A stretch of DNA of 22,422 nucleotides from Fen-999 sp044220545 (GCA_044220545.1 JBGAQX010000048.1:1-22422), one strand, 5' to 3'; counted from the first letter of the stretch, positions 8,301 to 14,842 are shown. Translations and numbers: made by a program. The notes: generated by a model from the letters alone, not told the origin.

Positions 8301-8736
8301 GGAGATCTGGCTGGCGCGCGAGGGCCGCGGCGACCGCGCCGCCGCGCAAGGGGCCGAGCGGGCCATGCGGGCACTGGCAACCACCCTCGCCAGCGAGGCG
8401 GGCCGCTGGGTGCTGCGAGCGCGCGCCGACGCCGCCGCCGAACTGGCGCTGGCCAGCGCCGAAGCCGGCGTGGCGTCCTTGCACGTCGTCGATCGCACCT
8501 TCGTCGAGGACGGCGTGCGCTGGATCATCGACTACAAGACGGCGCACATCGAAGACGAGCCGGCCGCGCTGGCGGCGCATGCCGAGCGCTATCGGCCGCA
8601 GTTGGAACGCTATGCCGCGTTGTTCGCCATGGAGGGCCGGCCGATCAGGCTGGGAGTGTTCTACACTGCGCTCGGCAAACTGATCGAACTTCCCGATCCT
8701 CGTCCAGAAAAGGATCCGCATGGCTACACAACCTGA
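5368..8736 (+). CDS. AddA/RecB-like UvrD-family helicase-nuclease
   Basis: 1122 residues with the complete superfamily 1A helicase set: Walker A APAGAGKTE (K34), TFTNKAAAEMRHRI (motif Ia), VDEFQDTSPTQ (motif II, D410-E411), LVGDPMQSIYRFRKAD (motif III), MTLHKAKGLEFD (motif V) and VLYVGATRA (motif VI, R850). A C-terminal RecB-type nuclease follows, with GTLVHAYLDL (H952) and RWIIDYKTA (D1055, K1057). This is the motor and nuclease partner of the AddB-like protein; together they should unwind and trim double-strand breaks to load RecA, replacing RecBCD as in many betaproteobacteria. The start ATG overlaps the addB stop (5368-5371) and the 3' end overlaps the NYN gene by 17 nt, so the three are surely co-transcribed and translationally coupled. 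Confidence 0.93.
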   Translation: MSSEQQLLAEDAENRQRALGPGSFIVEAPAGAGKTELLAQRFLRLLAEVESPEEIVALTFTNKAAAEMRHRIMDNLAAAAAERVPEAAHKRVSHELARVALATSRRRGWGLLEHPGRLRVITLDALCASLARQMPVLSRFGGEPRLADDAGRHYEAAARRALAWLEEEGEPAAAAAGALGHLDNDAERLAQLLAAMLARRDQWLRHALDHRTAEAAEAALAALVLDDLRQAGAAVPPGLQQRLMPVARYAAGNVGDDHALAVLREWTLPLRADAAELPLWCGLVTLLLTETEQPRKQWNVNLGFPAKLSDDYKQTIKAIVAELPAGAAEALARVRRLPEPGYTAEEWATIEALAGLLRLAAGELWTVFNETGEADFVEVALRARQALGPEAAPTDLALALDYRIRHLLVDEFQDTSPTQVELLERLTAGWAPGDGRSLFLVGDPMQSIYRFRKADVGLFLDVAAAGLGALALEPLRLYRNNRSQAPVVAWVNEAFARVFPAGDDVASGAIRYRPSAATRAASVDCGVTGHPLVVAKGGKGDDGALVEAGEILAIIDAERAADPERVIAVLVRARDHLAALVAEIRRHRPALRFQAVEMERLADRQSVQDLLALTRALLHRADRVSWLAILRAPWCGLTLADLHALAADDHAATIWSLVNDAERVARLSADGQARLARFFAVVGAALRHQGRAPVRRWVEGVWLLLGGPACLAGATDLADARAYFDLLDKLATGHRLALDQLDKEVGKLFAAPDTLADGRLQFMTLHKAKGLEFDTVILPALHRRPGGGDAPLMRWEEVLVEGREHLVVAPMKPRRRAGEDQPTPYDYLGRLEARRSRHEAARVLYVGATRAIRRLHWLAVVTPSGKGELKPPSGSLLELLWPAVSDAFDRAGPLAANPAGDRAAGFVPKLLRLAEPVALDLPAWAPVAAPMAEAVMEEGGDPLDALVGTLVHAYLDLVARDGLAAWPASRIAPLRAAMEIWLAREGRGDRAAAQGAERAMRALATTLASEAGRWVLRARADAAAELALASAEAGVASLHVVDRTFVEDGVRWIIDYKTAHIEDEPAALAAHAERYRPQLERYAALFAMEGRPIRLGVFYTALGKLIELPDPRPEKDPHGYTT

Positions 8737-9589
8737 AATCACCAACATGGCATTGTTCTGCGACTTCGAGAACATCGCGCTCGGCGTGCGCGACGCCAAG
8801 TTCGCCCAGTTCGACATCCGCAAGGTGCTGGAACGCCTGCTGCTCAAGGGCAGTATCGTCGTCAAGAAGGCCTACTGCGACTGGGACCGCTACAAGGAGT
8901 TCAAGGCCACCATGCACGAGGCGGCCTTCGAGTTGATCGAGATTCCGCATGTGCGCCAGTCGGGCAAGAACTCCGCCGACATCCGCATGGTGGTCGATGC
9001 GCTCGACCTCTGCTACACCAAGGCTCACGTCGACAGCTTCGTCATCATCAGCGGCGACTCGGACTTCTCGCCGCTGGTGTCGAAGCTGCGCGAGAACAAC
9101 AAGTACGTGATTGGCATCGGGGTGCGCGATTCCACCTCCGACCTGCTCTCGGCCAACTGCGATGAGTTCATCTTCTACGACGATCTGGTGCGCGAGCAGG
9201 AGGCGAAACGGAAGCGCGCCGAGAAGAAGGCGCCGGTCAAGGCGGCCGTGGCCAAGGCGAAAATGCCGGCGGCGAAAGCCGAAGAAAAGGTCGGCGAGAA
9301 GGCCGACGACAAGCTCGACGACGACCGCCGCCAGCAGGTACTGGACTTGCTGGTCGAGACCATCGAAGCGCTGGTTGCGGAACGTGGCGAGGACGAGAAG
9401 ATCTGGGGTTCCATGGTCAAGCAGACCATGAAGCGGCGCAGTCCCGGCTTCAGCGAAGCGGCCTACGGCTACCGCTCGTTCCGCGAGCTGGTCGAGGATG
9501 CGCAGCAACGCAAGCTGCTGCTGGTGGTGAAGGATGAGCGCCCCGGCCAGTATGCGGTGCGCTTGCCGGCGGCGGACGAGCAGCCTTGA
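8720..9589 (+). CDS. NYN-domain putative RNase with C-terminal LOTUS/OST-HTH domain
   Basis: 289 residues. Residues about 9-155 form an NYN (LabA/DUF88, PIN-like) nuclease fold with the expected acidic residues: ALFCDFEN (D15), D56, the SADIRMVVDAL helix (D87, D93) and VIISGDSDF (D113, D115). A lysine/alanine-rich flexible linker (about 155-198) leads to a LOTUS/OST-HTH domain (about 199-285) recognisable by SMVKQTMKRRSPGFSEAAYGYRSFRELVEDA and the closing strand. NYN proteins are metal-dependent RNases or RNA-binding proteins; LOTUS domains bind RNA, including G-quadruplexes. The ATG has a good ribosome site (AAAAGGA) inside the end of the helicase gene, which it overlaps by 17 nt. Cytoplasmic; the substrate is unknown. 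The tight coupling to an AddAB-like pair suggests, but does not prove, a role linked to repair. Confidence 0.9.
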   Translation: MATQPEITNMALFCDFENIALGVRDAKFAQFDIRKVLERLLLKGSIVVKKAYCDWDRYKEFKATMHEAAFELIEIPHVRQSGKNSADIRMVVDALDLCYTKAHVDSFVIISGDSDFSPLVSKLRENNKYVIGIGVRDSTSDLLSANCDEFIFYDDLVREQEAKRKRAEKKAPVKAAVAKAKMPAAKAEEKVGEKADDKLDDDRRQQVLDLLVETIEALVAERGEDEKIWGSMVKQTMKRRSPGFSEAAYGYRSFRELVEDAQQRKLLLVVKDERPGQYAVRLPAADEQP

Positions 9590-9614
9590 AGGGATTGAAC
9601 CGATGAGTGATATT
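9586..9614 (+). promoter_or_regulatory. Candidate promoter of the toxin-antitoxin operon
   Basis: TTGAAG (9586-9591, overlapping the stop of the NYN gene) and GATATT (9609-9614) are each 4/6 matches to sigma-70 consensus, with exactly 17 bp between them. The -10 box lies inside the GATAT-TGA-ATATC inverted repeat, a layout typical of self-repressing toxin-antitoxin operons. Confidence 0.45.
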
Positions 9615-9621
9615 GAATATC
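9609..9621. promoter_or_regulatory. Inverted repeat GATAT-TGA-ATATC, candidate antitoxin operator
   Basis: A perfect 5-bp inverted repeat with a 3-bp centre sits 13 bp upstream of the antitoxin ATG and overlaps the candidate -10 box. It is AT-rich in a GC-rich neighbourhood. A 9-codon frame ATG...TGA (9603-9632) spans it and ends 2 nt before the antitoxin start; this may be coincidence or a leader peptide. The Shine-Dalgarno GGAGGG (9623-9628) follows. Confidence 0.4.
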
Positions 9622-9634
9622 TGGAGGGCTGAAT

Positions 9635-9868
9635 ATGAATGCGCGAGTGGAAGCGTTTATCGAGCAAGCGCGGATCCTGACCCAGGATGAGCGCATTGCC
9701 GCGCTGGATGCCTTGCAGGAGCTGATCGCTCCGCCCGATGCCTCTTGGGAAGCCGCGTGGGCTGCCGAGTCGGAGGGCAGGTTGAACGCCTATGAGCGGG
9801 GAGAAGTCGCGGCCGATGACTTCGATGTCGTGATGGAGCGGCTGCGACAGGAGTTTCTCGGCAAATGA
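9635..9868 (+). CDS. Addiction-module antitoxin (Unstab_antitox family)
   Basis: 77 residues matching the short 'addiction module component' antitoxins: an N-terminal helix with LTQDERIAALDALQELI, then SWEAAWAAESEGRLNAYERGEVAADDFDVVMERLRQEF, the C-terminal toxin-wrapping segment. These acidic, protease-sensitive proteins bind RelE/ParE-type toxins and repress their own operon. The ATG has a clear ribosome site (GGAGGG, about 6-7 nt upstream). Its stop overlaps the toxin start by 4 nt (ATGA), the classical arrangement that keeps antitoxin ahead of toxin. No DNA-binding domain is obvious at this length, so repression of the upstream inverted repeat would need the complex. Confidence 0.85.
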   Translation: MNARVEAFIEQARILTQDERIAALDALQELIAPPDASWEAAWAAESEGRLNAYERGEVAADDFDVVMERLRQEFLGK

Positions 9869-10170
9869 AGGTGCGTCAGCTTGCGGTGGCCAGCGCCGAA
9901 TTGCGGGCGGCACTGGCTTGGTATCGCGAGCGCAGCCCGCGTGCGGCGGAAAACCTGTGGTTGCGCGTTCAAGATGCCCGCCGTTCGATCCTTCTGTTTC
10001 CCCATGCCGCCCCATTGCTGGGACGTCGCGCGCGGCGGTTCATCCTGTCCGGCTTTCCCTACGATTTGATTTACAGCGTTCGATCCGAGGAGATAGTGAT
10101 TTTGGCATTTGCCCACCACAGTCGCCGCCCTGGCTACTGGGAAGATCGGCTTCGCGAAATTCGCAGCTAG
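9865..10170 (+). CDS. RelE/ParE-superfamily toxin
   Basis: 101 residues with the plasmid-stabilisation (RelE/ParE) fold signature: ELRAALAWYRERSPRAAENLWLRVQDARRSILLFPHAAPLLG, then RRFILSGFPYDLIYSVRSEEIVILAFAHHSRRPGYW. The spacing of the helical hairpin, the RRF-L-GFPY-L-Y strand pair and the closing HxxRxPxYW motif fit the ParE/RelE-like branch usually paired with this antitoxin family. Members either poison gyrase (ParE) or cleave ribosome-bound mRNA (RelE); sequence alone does not decide here. The reading frame is intact. It ends 2 nt before the 5'-nucleotidase ATG, so the module appears to have inserted between the NYN gene and the nucleotidase without disrupting either. Confidence 0.87.
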   Translation: MKVRQLAVASAELRAALAWYRERSPRAAENLWLRVQDARRSILLFPHAAPLLGRRARRFILSGFPYDLIYSVRSEEIVILAFAHHSRRPGYWEDRLREIRS

Positions 10171-10172
10171 CC

Positions 10173-11075
10173 ATGGCCGTTTCCCTCGAAGGTAGATTGG
10201 TGGTCGCGCTGTCCTCGCGCGCCCTGTTCGACTTCGAGGAGGAGAACCGGGTATTCGAGGACCGCGACGACTCGGCCTACATGGCGGTGCAACTGGATCG
10301 CCTGGAACAGCCGGCGCGGCCGGGTGCCGCCTTCCCGCTGGTGAAGAAGCTGCTCGCCTTCAACGCCGACGGCCAGCATCGGGTCGAGGTGGTGATCCTG
10401 TCGCGCAACGATCCGGTGTCGGGCCTGCGCGTGTTCAGATCGGCCGAGGCGGCCGGGCTGTCGGTGGAGCGGGGGGTGTTCACGCGTGGCAAGCCGCCGT
10501 ACCACTACCTGAATCCGCTCGGCGCCCATCTGTTTCTTTCGGCCGACGAGGGCGACGTGCGCGCGGCGCTGGCGGCGGGGTTCCCGGCGGCGCGGGTCTA
10601 TCCGCAATCCTTCGTCGACGCCGATCGTCATCCGGACGAGGTGCGCATCGCCTTCGACGGCGACGCGGTGCTGTTTTCCGACGAGGCGGAGCGGGTCTAT
10701 CAGCGCGACGGCCTGCCGGCCTTCGTCGCCCATGAACAGAAGCATTCGCGCCGCCCCTTGCCGGCCGGGCCGTTCAAGCCGCTGCTGGAGGCGCTGCAAC
10801 GGCTACAGGCGGCGGCGCAGACGCTGCCCATCCGCATCCGCACGGCGCTGGTTACGGCGCGCAGCGCCCCGGCGCACGAGCGGGCGGTACGTACCCTGAT
10901 GGACTGGAACATCGCCGTCGACGAGGCCATGTTCCTCGGCGGCCTGGCCAAGGGGCCCTTCCTCAAGGAGCTGCAGCCCGATTTCTTCTTCGACGATCAG
11001 GCCGGCCATTGCGACTCGGCGGTGGCGGCCGGGCCGACCGGCCACGTGATCAGCGGCGTGGCCAATACGCGCTGA
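10173..11075 (+). CDS. Cytosolic 5'-nucleotidase (PF06189 type)
   Basis: 300 residues from the ATG at 10173. It has the characteristic opening LVVALSSRALFDFEEENRVF, then FPLVKKLLAFN, VEVVILSRNDPVSGLRVFRS, FTRGKPPYHYLNPLGAHLFLSA, and near the end VDEAMFLGGLAKGPFL and FFFDDQAGHC. These are hallmarks of the prokaryotic cytosolic 5'-nucleotidase family, HAD-fold enzymes that dephosphorylate nucleoside monophosphates. The open frame extends further upstream through the toxin gene, but homology begins at this ATG. No strong ribosome site is visible; with a 2-nt gap after the toxin stop, translation may be coupled to it. It converges on mtfA with 5 bp between stops. Confidence 0.9.
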   Translation: MAVSLEGRLVVALSSRALFDFEEENRVFEDRDDSAYMAVQLDRLEQPARPGAAFPLVKKLLAFNADGQHRVEVVILSRNDPVSGLRVFRSAEAAGLSVERGVFTRGKPPYHYLNPLGAHLFLSADEGDVRAALAAGFPAARVYPQSFVDADRHPDEVRIAFDGDAVLFSDEAERVYQRDGLPAFVAHEQKHSRRPLPAGPFKPLLEALQRLQAAAQTLPIRIRTALVTARSAPAHERAVRTLMDWNIAVDEAMFLGGLAKGPFLKELQPDFFFDDQAGHCDSAVAAGPTGHVISGVANTR

Positions 11076-11080
11076 AGGGC

Positions 11081-11845
11081 TCAGTCGGCGGGGGGCGCGA
11101 GCGGATCCTGACGGTAGAAGCGCCGCAGTTGTTCGTACACCGCCGGGTAGTCGTCGTGCAACAGCGCCGGCGTTTCGAAAAAGGCCTCGGACATGACGGC
11201 GAAGAACTCCGCCGGATGCTCGGCGCCGTAAGGGTCGAGCAAGGGTTCTTCGCCGGCATCTACGCGCCGGCAGAAGTCTTCGTAGGCCGGCTCGAAGGCC
11301 GCGATCCAGTCCTGGCGCGATATGTCGGCGGGCAAGCCGGGGATGCCATCGACGGCGCCGTTGGCCATGTCCAGCTTGTGGGCAAATTCGTGGATGACGA
11401 CATTGACGCCGTCCGCCTCCTCGGGCGTATCGAACCACGAGATCAGCACCGGGCCGCCTTCCCAGGCCTCGCCGAGCACCGGGTCGTCATACTCGTGCAC
11501 CACGCCGTCCTCGTCCATGACGCTGCGCGGAATGACGAAGTCGCCGGGATAGACGACGATGCCCACCCAGCCCCGATAGTGGTCCATGCCCAGGTTGAGG
11601 ATCGGCAGGCAGGCCTGGAGCGCGATGGACAGTTGAATGGCCGGTGTCAGCGCCAGTCCTTGGGCGGCGCTCCATTCCTTTTCAGCGAGGAATTCGCGGG
11701 CCAGCTCGCGCAGCCGCTGGCGCCCGTCGGCGCCCAGATGGCCAAGGAAGGGCAGGCGCGCTTCGGCGCTTGTCCACTGGGCGTCGCCGACCTGGACCCG
11801 GTCGAGCGCCCGCCGGCGTTGCCATTTCTTGAACAGTCCGATCAT
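11081..11845 (-). CDS. mtfA: MtfA-like zinc metallopeptidase (M90 family)
   Basis: 254 residues from the ATG at 11845, chosen because family members begin MIGLF/MF-type; a TTG five codons earlier lies in the terminator T-tract and is unlikely. The catalytic motif HEFAHKLD gives zinc ligands H152 and H156 with catalytic E153, and AEFFAVMSE supplies the third ligand (E213). In Escherichia coli MtfA binds the Mlc repressor, releasing ptsG control, and has aminopeptidase activity. Betaproteobacteria often lack that PTS circuit, so its local target is unclear. It lies downstream of the parvulin gene with an intrinsic-terminator hairpin ending about 17 nt before its start, leaving almost no room for a separate promoter. 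No clear Shine-Dalgarno. Confidence 0.9.
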   Translation of the reverse strand: MIGLFKKWQRRRALDRVQVGDAQWTSAEARLPFLGHLGADGRQRLRELAREFLAEKEWSAAQGLALTPAIQLSIALQACLPILNLGMDHYRGWVGIVVYPGDFVIPRSVMDEDGVVHEYDDPVLGEAWEGGPVLISWFDTPEEADGVNVVIHEFAHKLDMANGAVDGIPGLPADISRQDWIAAFEPAYEDFCRRVDAGEEPLLDPYGAEHPAEFFAVMSEAFFETPALLHDDYPAVYEQLRRFYRQDPLAPPAD

Positions 11846-11850
11846 GTCGG

Positions 11851-11881
11851 CCAAAAGCAAAACGGGGGCCGCGGCCCCCGT
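11851..11881 (-). terminator. Intrinsic terminator after the parvulin gene
   Basis: A perfect 20-bp GC-rich palindrome (11862-11881, arms ACGGGGGCCG/CGGCCCCCGT) is followed on the minus strand by TTTGCTTTT. It lies 22 bp past the parvulin stop codon and ends the cnoX-yciB-yciI-bolA-parvulin transcript. The T-tract abuts the mtfA start. Confidence 0.85.
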
Positions 11882-11902
11882 TGCTGTCGAGGCTGAAAAA
11901 AC

Positions 11903-12724
11903 TTACTCGACCTTGGCCTTGGCGCGCAGGTCGAGAACCTGCTTCTCGATCAGTTGCTGCTGCATGCGCTGGGCCAGTTGCGGCTTGATTTCCTCGAGCG
12001 CGGGCGCCTTGAGTTCGCGGCTGTCTTCCAACTGGATGACATGCCAGCCGAAGTCGCTCTTCACCGGCGTCTCGGTGAGCTTGCCCTTTTCCAGCTTGAC
12101 CAGCGCCTCCGAGAAGGGCTTCACATAGGCGGCCTGATTGGCCCAGCCCAGATCGCCGCCCTTTTCCTTGGAGCCAGGATCCTTCGACGCCTTGGCCAGT
12201 TCCTCGAACTTCTCGCCCTTCTTCAGCTTGTCGATGATGGCCTTGGCTTCGTCCTCGGTCTCGACCAGGATGTGGCGCGCCTTGAATTCCTTTTCGCCCA
12301 GCGCCTTGCGCAGGCCGTCGTATTCGTTCTTGATCATCTCGTCGGTGATCGGGTGGGTCTTGATGTAGTCGTTCAGATAGGCGCTGATCAGCACGCTCTG
12401 GCGCGCCATCATCATCTGGGCCATGACGTCGGCCTTCTTTTCGAGGCCCTTCTTTTCGGCTTCCTGCACGAGGATCTCGCGGCGCACCAGTTCCTCGCGC
12501 ACGGCACCGCGCAGCTTCGGCGTGTCCGCCTGGCCCTGCGCCAGTTGGGCGGCCAGCAGGGTGTCGATGCGGGCCTGGGGAATGGCCTTGCCGTTGACGG
12601 TGACCGCCGCCGGGGCGGCGGCGTCCTTGGCGGTATCCTTGGCCGGCTTCGCGGCGCCGGCCAGGGTGGCGAAGAGAGCGATCGCGGAAGCGGCGAGCAA
12701 CTGACGGTAAATCGGGCGGTTCAT
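11903..12724 (-). CDS. Periplasmic parvulin-type peptidyl-prolyl isomerase (PpiC/PrsA-like)
   Basis: 273 residues. A signal peptide (about 1-24, basic start then LLAASAIALFATLAGA) is followed by a charged Lys/Ala linker, a helical chaperone-like segment (VTVNGKAIPQARIDTLLAAQ... through about 135) and a parvulin domain (about 145-240) with FKARHILVETEDEAKAIIDKLKKGEKFEELA, GGDLGW and FGWHVIQLEDSR. It should catalyse cis-trans proline isomerisation and assist folding of exported proteins in the periplasm. There is no lipobox, so it is probably soluble. The ATG has a good ribosome site (AAAGGA). It is the last gene before the terminator in the run from cnoX and lies 22 bp after bolA. Confidence 0.93.
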   Translation of the reverse strand: MNRPIYRQLLAASAIALFATLAGAAKPAKDTAKDAAAPAAVTVNGKAIPQARIDTLLAAQLAQGQADTPKLRGAVREELVRREILVQEAEKKGLEKKADVMAQMMMARQSVLISAYLNDYIKTHPITDEMIKNEYDGLRKALGEKEFKARHILVETEDEAKAIIDKLKKGEKFEELAKASKDPGSKEKGGDLGWANQAAYVKPFSEALVKLEKGKLTETPVKSDFGWHVIQLEDSRELKAPALEEIKPQLAQRMQQQLIEKQVLDLRAKAKVE

Positions 12725-12746
12725 CGATTGATCCTTTACTTGTCTA

Positions 12747-13016
12747 TCAGCGGGGGTGTTCGGTCGGGGCGCGAGCGGTGATGCTCAAGGCATGAATGTC
12801 GCCGTCCATCAGCGTGCCCAGCGCATCATACACCAAGCGATGACGCGCCATCGTGCCCAGCCCGGCGAAACGCGGCGAAACGATCACCACCCGGTAATGG
12901 CCGCCACCGCTGCGCGCGCCGGCATGGCCGGCGTGCTGGGCGCTGTCGTCGATGACTTCGACATGTTCCGGATCGAGGCTGGCCAGTCGTTCTTTCATGG
13001 TGGCGACGGTGGTCAT
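12747..13016 (-). CDS. bolA: BolA family protein
   Basis: 89 residues. It shows the BolA fold signature: an N-terminal helix MKERLASLDPEHVEVIDDSAQHAGHAGA, then GGHYRVVIVSPRFAGLGTMARHRLVYDALGTLM and HALSITARAP. BolA proteins partner with monothiol glutaredoxins in Fe-S cluster handling and influence stress responses and cell shape. The conserved H in HAGHAGA and the C-terminal HALS histidine are in the positions used for cluster binding. The start ATG overlaps the yciI stop by 4 nt (ATGA) and has AAGG about 7 nt upstream. The open frame extends further upstream through yciI, but only this portion is BolA. Confidence 0.93.
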   Translation of the reverse strand: MTTVATMKERLASLDPEHVEVIDDSAQHAGHAGARSGGGHYRVVIVSPRFAGLGTMARHRLVYDALGTLMDGDIHALSITARAPTEHPR

Positions 13017-13312
13017 GGCAGTACCTTTTTGAAGGGTTTGACGGTGACGTCGGCATAGACGCCGGTGGCGACATAGGGGTCCGCGTCGGCCCAGGCGCGG
13101 GCCGCTTCCAGCGAGACGAACTCGGCGACGATCAGGCTGCCGGAAAAGCCGGCCGGGCCGGGGTCGGGCGAGTCGATGGCCGGGCAGGGGCCGGCCAGGA
13201 TCAGCCGGCCTTCCGCCTTCAGCGCCTGGAGGCGGGCCAGGTGGTCGGGGCGGGCGGCGAGGCGCCGGTCCAGCGAGTTGGCGCTGTCCTCGCCGAGAAT
13301 CAGGTAAAGCAT
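13013..13312 (-). CDS. yciI: YciI-like protein
   Basis: 99 residues with the dimeric ferredoxin-like YciI pattern: MLYLILGEDSANSLDRRLAARPDHLARLQALKAEGRLILAGP, containing the His/Asp pair (RPDHL) proposed as an active site, then GSLIVAEFVSLEAARAWADADPYVATGVYADVTVKPFKKV. The biological substrate of YciI proteins is unknown. Position between yciB and bolA is the conserved arrangement in many betaproteobacteria. Its ATG shares one base with the yciB stop (TGATG) and its stop overlaps the bolA start by 4 nt, so all three are translationally coupled. Confidence 0.93.
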   Translation of the reverse strand: MLYLILGEDSANSLDRRLAARPDHLARLQALKAEGRLILAGPCPAIDSPDPGPAGFSGSLIVAEFVSLEAARAWADADPYVATGVYADVTVKPFKKVLP

Positions 13313-13959
13313 CAGTTGTTCTCCTTGTTCTGTTCATCCGCCGGGGTTTCGGGCATGTGGCGGCTGAGCCAGAAGCCCTGGGCGATCATGAATACCAGCA
13401 TCAGGCCCATGCCGCCGAAGAGCTTGAAATTGACCCAGATGTCGGTCGGGAAGGACCGGGCGATATACAGGTTGGCGGCGCCCATGAAGACGAAGAAGGC
13501 CGCCCAGACCAGATTCAACTTGGTCCACACCGCGTCCGGCACCTCGATCTGGGCGGCCAGCATGCTGCGGATCAGGTTCTTGCCGAATAGCGTCGCGGAG
13601 ACCAACAGGGTCAGGGCGAAAACCCAGTAGAGGATGGTCGGCTTCCACTTGATGAAACCCTCGTCGCGCAACACCAGCGTCATGCCGCCGAGTACGACCA
13701 CCAGTGCCAGGCTGACCCAGAGCATGTTGTCGACCTTGCCGTGGCGCAGCCACACCCAGGCGATCTGGCCGCAGGTGGCGAGAATGACCACCACCGTGGC
13801 CAGCAGGATGGGTGCCTGGTCCGGTGCGAAGGCGCCGGCCAGGCCGACGCCACCGAACAGGCCGTTGAGCAATTCCGCCGTCGCCTCCTTGCGGCCTTCG
13901 GAGACCTTGAAGGCGATGAAGAACAGGATGACCGGGAATAGGTCGAAGAGCATCTTCAT
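13312..13959 (-). CDS. yciB: Inner-membrane septation protein YciB (IspZ, septation protein A)
   Basis: 215 residues with five to six hydrophobic segments and family-typical stretches: FDLFPVILFFIAFK at the start, WVWLRHGKVDNMLWVSL, LRDEGFIKWKPTILYWVFAL, LVWAAFFVFMGAANLYIARSFPTDIWVNFKLFGG and a cytoplasmic tail. The family usually spans about 180 residues; the extra length here is a loop near residues 40-52 and a polar C-terminus. YciB affects cell-envelope synthesis and septation in the inner membrane. The start is 16 bp after the cnoX stop. The ribosome site is weak, so translation probably depends on cnoX. Confidence 0.95.
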   Translation of the reverse strand: MKMLFDLFPVILFFIAFKVSEGRKEATAELLNGLFGGVGLAGAFAPDQAPILLATVVVILATCGQIAWVWLRHGKVDNMLWVSLALVVVLGGMTLVLRDEGFIKWKPTILYWVFALTLLVSATLFGKNLIRSMLAAQIEVPDAVWTKLNLVWAAFFVFMGAANLYIARSFPTDIWVNFKLFGGMGLMLVFMIAQGFWLSRHMPETPADEQNKENN

Positions 13960-13975
13960 GATGGTCGGGTCCCGG

Positions 13976-14842
13976 TCAGTTCAGGGTGCGCGACAGGGCG
14001 ACGCGGAACTCGCGCACCAGATCGTCGTGTTGCGGTTGGGCGCCGAGCACGGTGAACAGCGTCAGCATGGTCTTGCGGCCCGCCTGCTCGTTCCAGGCGC
14101 GGTCGCGGCGGACGATCTCCAGCAACTGCTCGAAAGCCGGCCGGTAGTCGCGCGCCACGGCGAGGGCGTTGGCCAGTTGCAGGCGCGCGTCGAGATCGGC
14201 GGGGTCGGCGGCAATCCGGCTGCGCAGCGCCGCGATGTCGATGTCCCCGCCGCCGCTGGCGGCCAGGGCCAGTTGCGCATCCAGGGCTTCGACCCGGGCG
14301 CGGTCCCGGCAGCGCGGGCGAACGGCTTCCATGATCTCGCGCGCCTCGTCGATGGCGCCGGCCGCCAGGCTCATCTCGACGTAGTCGAGGTAGCTGGTGT
14401 CGTTGGCCGGATCGAGCTTGATGGCCTGGGCCATCAGTTGCCGGGCGCCTTCCAGGTCGCCGGCGGCATGGGCGTCGAGCGCCTGCAAGCGGAGCGGTTC
14501 GGCGGGCGACGGGATCAGCCGGTCGATGAAGTCGCGGATCTGGGCTTCGGGCAGGGCGCCGGTGAATTCGTCCACCATCTCGCCATTGACAAACGCCTTG
14601 ACGGCCGGAATCCCGCGCACGCCGTAGCGTTGCGCCAGTTCCTGGTTGTGGTCCGAATCGACCTTGGCCAGGATGAAGCGGCCACCGTACTCGGCCGCCA
14701 GCTTTTCCAGAATCGGCTTGAGGATCCGGCAGGGCTGGCACCATTCGGCCCAGAAGTCGACGATGACCGGCACCTGGCGCGATGCGCCGAGCACCCTGGC
14801 CGCGAAATCGGCAACGGTGACGTCGTAAGCGTGATCGGACAT
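13976..14842 (-). CDS. cnoX: Thioredoxin-TPR co-chaperone CnoX (YbbN)
   Basis: 288 residues. The N-terminal thioredoxin domain (about 1-110) includes IVDFWAEWCQPCRILKPILEKLA (C35, C38) and a GIPAVKAF cis-proline motif; the C-terminal two thirds are TPR-like helices (AGDLEGARQLMAQAIKLDP..., and a matching second repeat set). CnoX holds chlorine-damaged or otherwise unfolding proteins and hands them to GroEL or DnaK. The E. coli protein has lost the first active-site cysteine, whereas this one keeps the full CxxC, so it may also act as a thiol oxidoreductase. A good ribosome site (AAAGAG) precedes the ATG. It is the first gene of the minus-strand operon and is divergent from purL. Confidence 0.93.
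   Translation of the reverse strand: MSDHAYDVTVADFAARVLGASRQVPVIVDFWAEWCQPCRILKPILEKLAAEYGGRFILAKVDSDHNQELAQRYGVRGIPAVKAFVNGEMVDEFTGALPEAQIRDFIDRLIPSPAEPLRLQALDAHAAGDLEGARQLMAQAIKLDPANDTSYLDYVEMSLAAGAIDEAREIMEAVRPRCRDRARVEALDAQLALAASGGGDIDIAALRSRIAADPADLDARLQLANALAVARDYRPAFEQLLEIVRRDRAWNEQAGRKTMLTLFTVLGAQPQHDDLVREFRVALSRTLN

Noticed and set aside
5056..8865. Minus-strand frame of 1269 codons opposite the helicase gene.
   Set aside because: Same antisense artefact; the plus strand carries all superfamily 1 helicase motifs.
9603..9632. Nine-codon frame before the antitoxin.
   Set aside because: Not listed as a gene: it has no ribosome site of its own and is short enough to occur by chance. 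It is mentioned under the leader finding.
11009..11896. Plus-strand frame of 295 codons opposite mtfA.
   Set aside because: Overlaps the zinc-peptidase gene with its HEFAH motif; no protein family pattern in the antisense frame.
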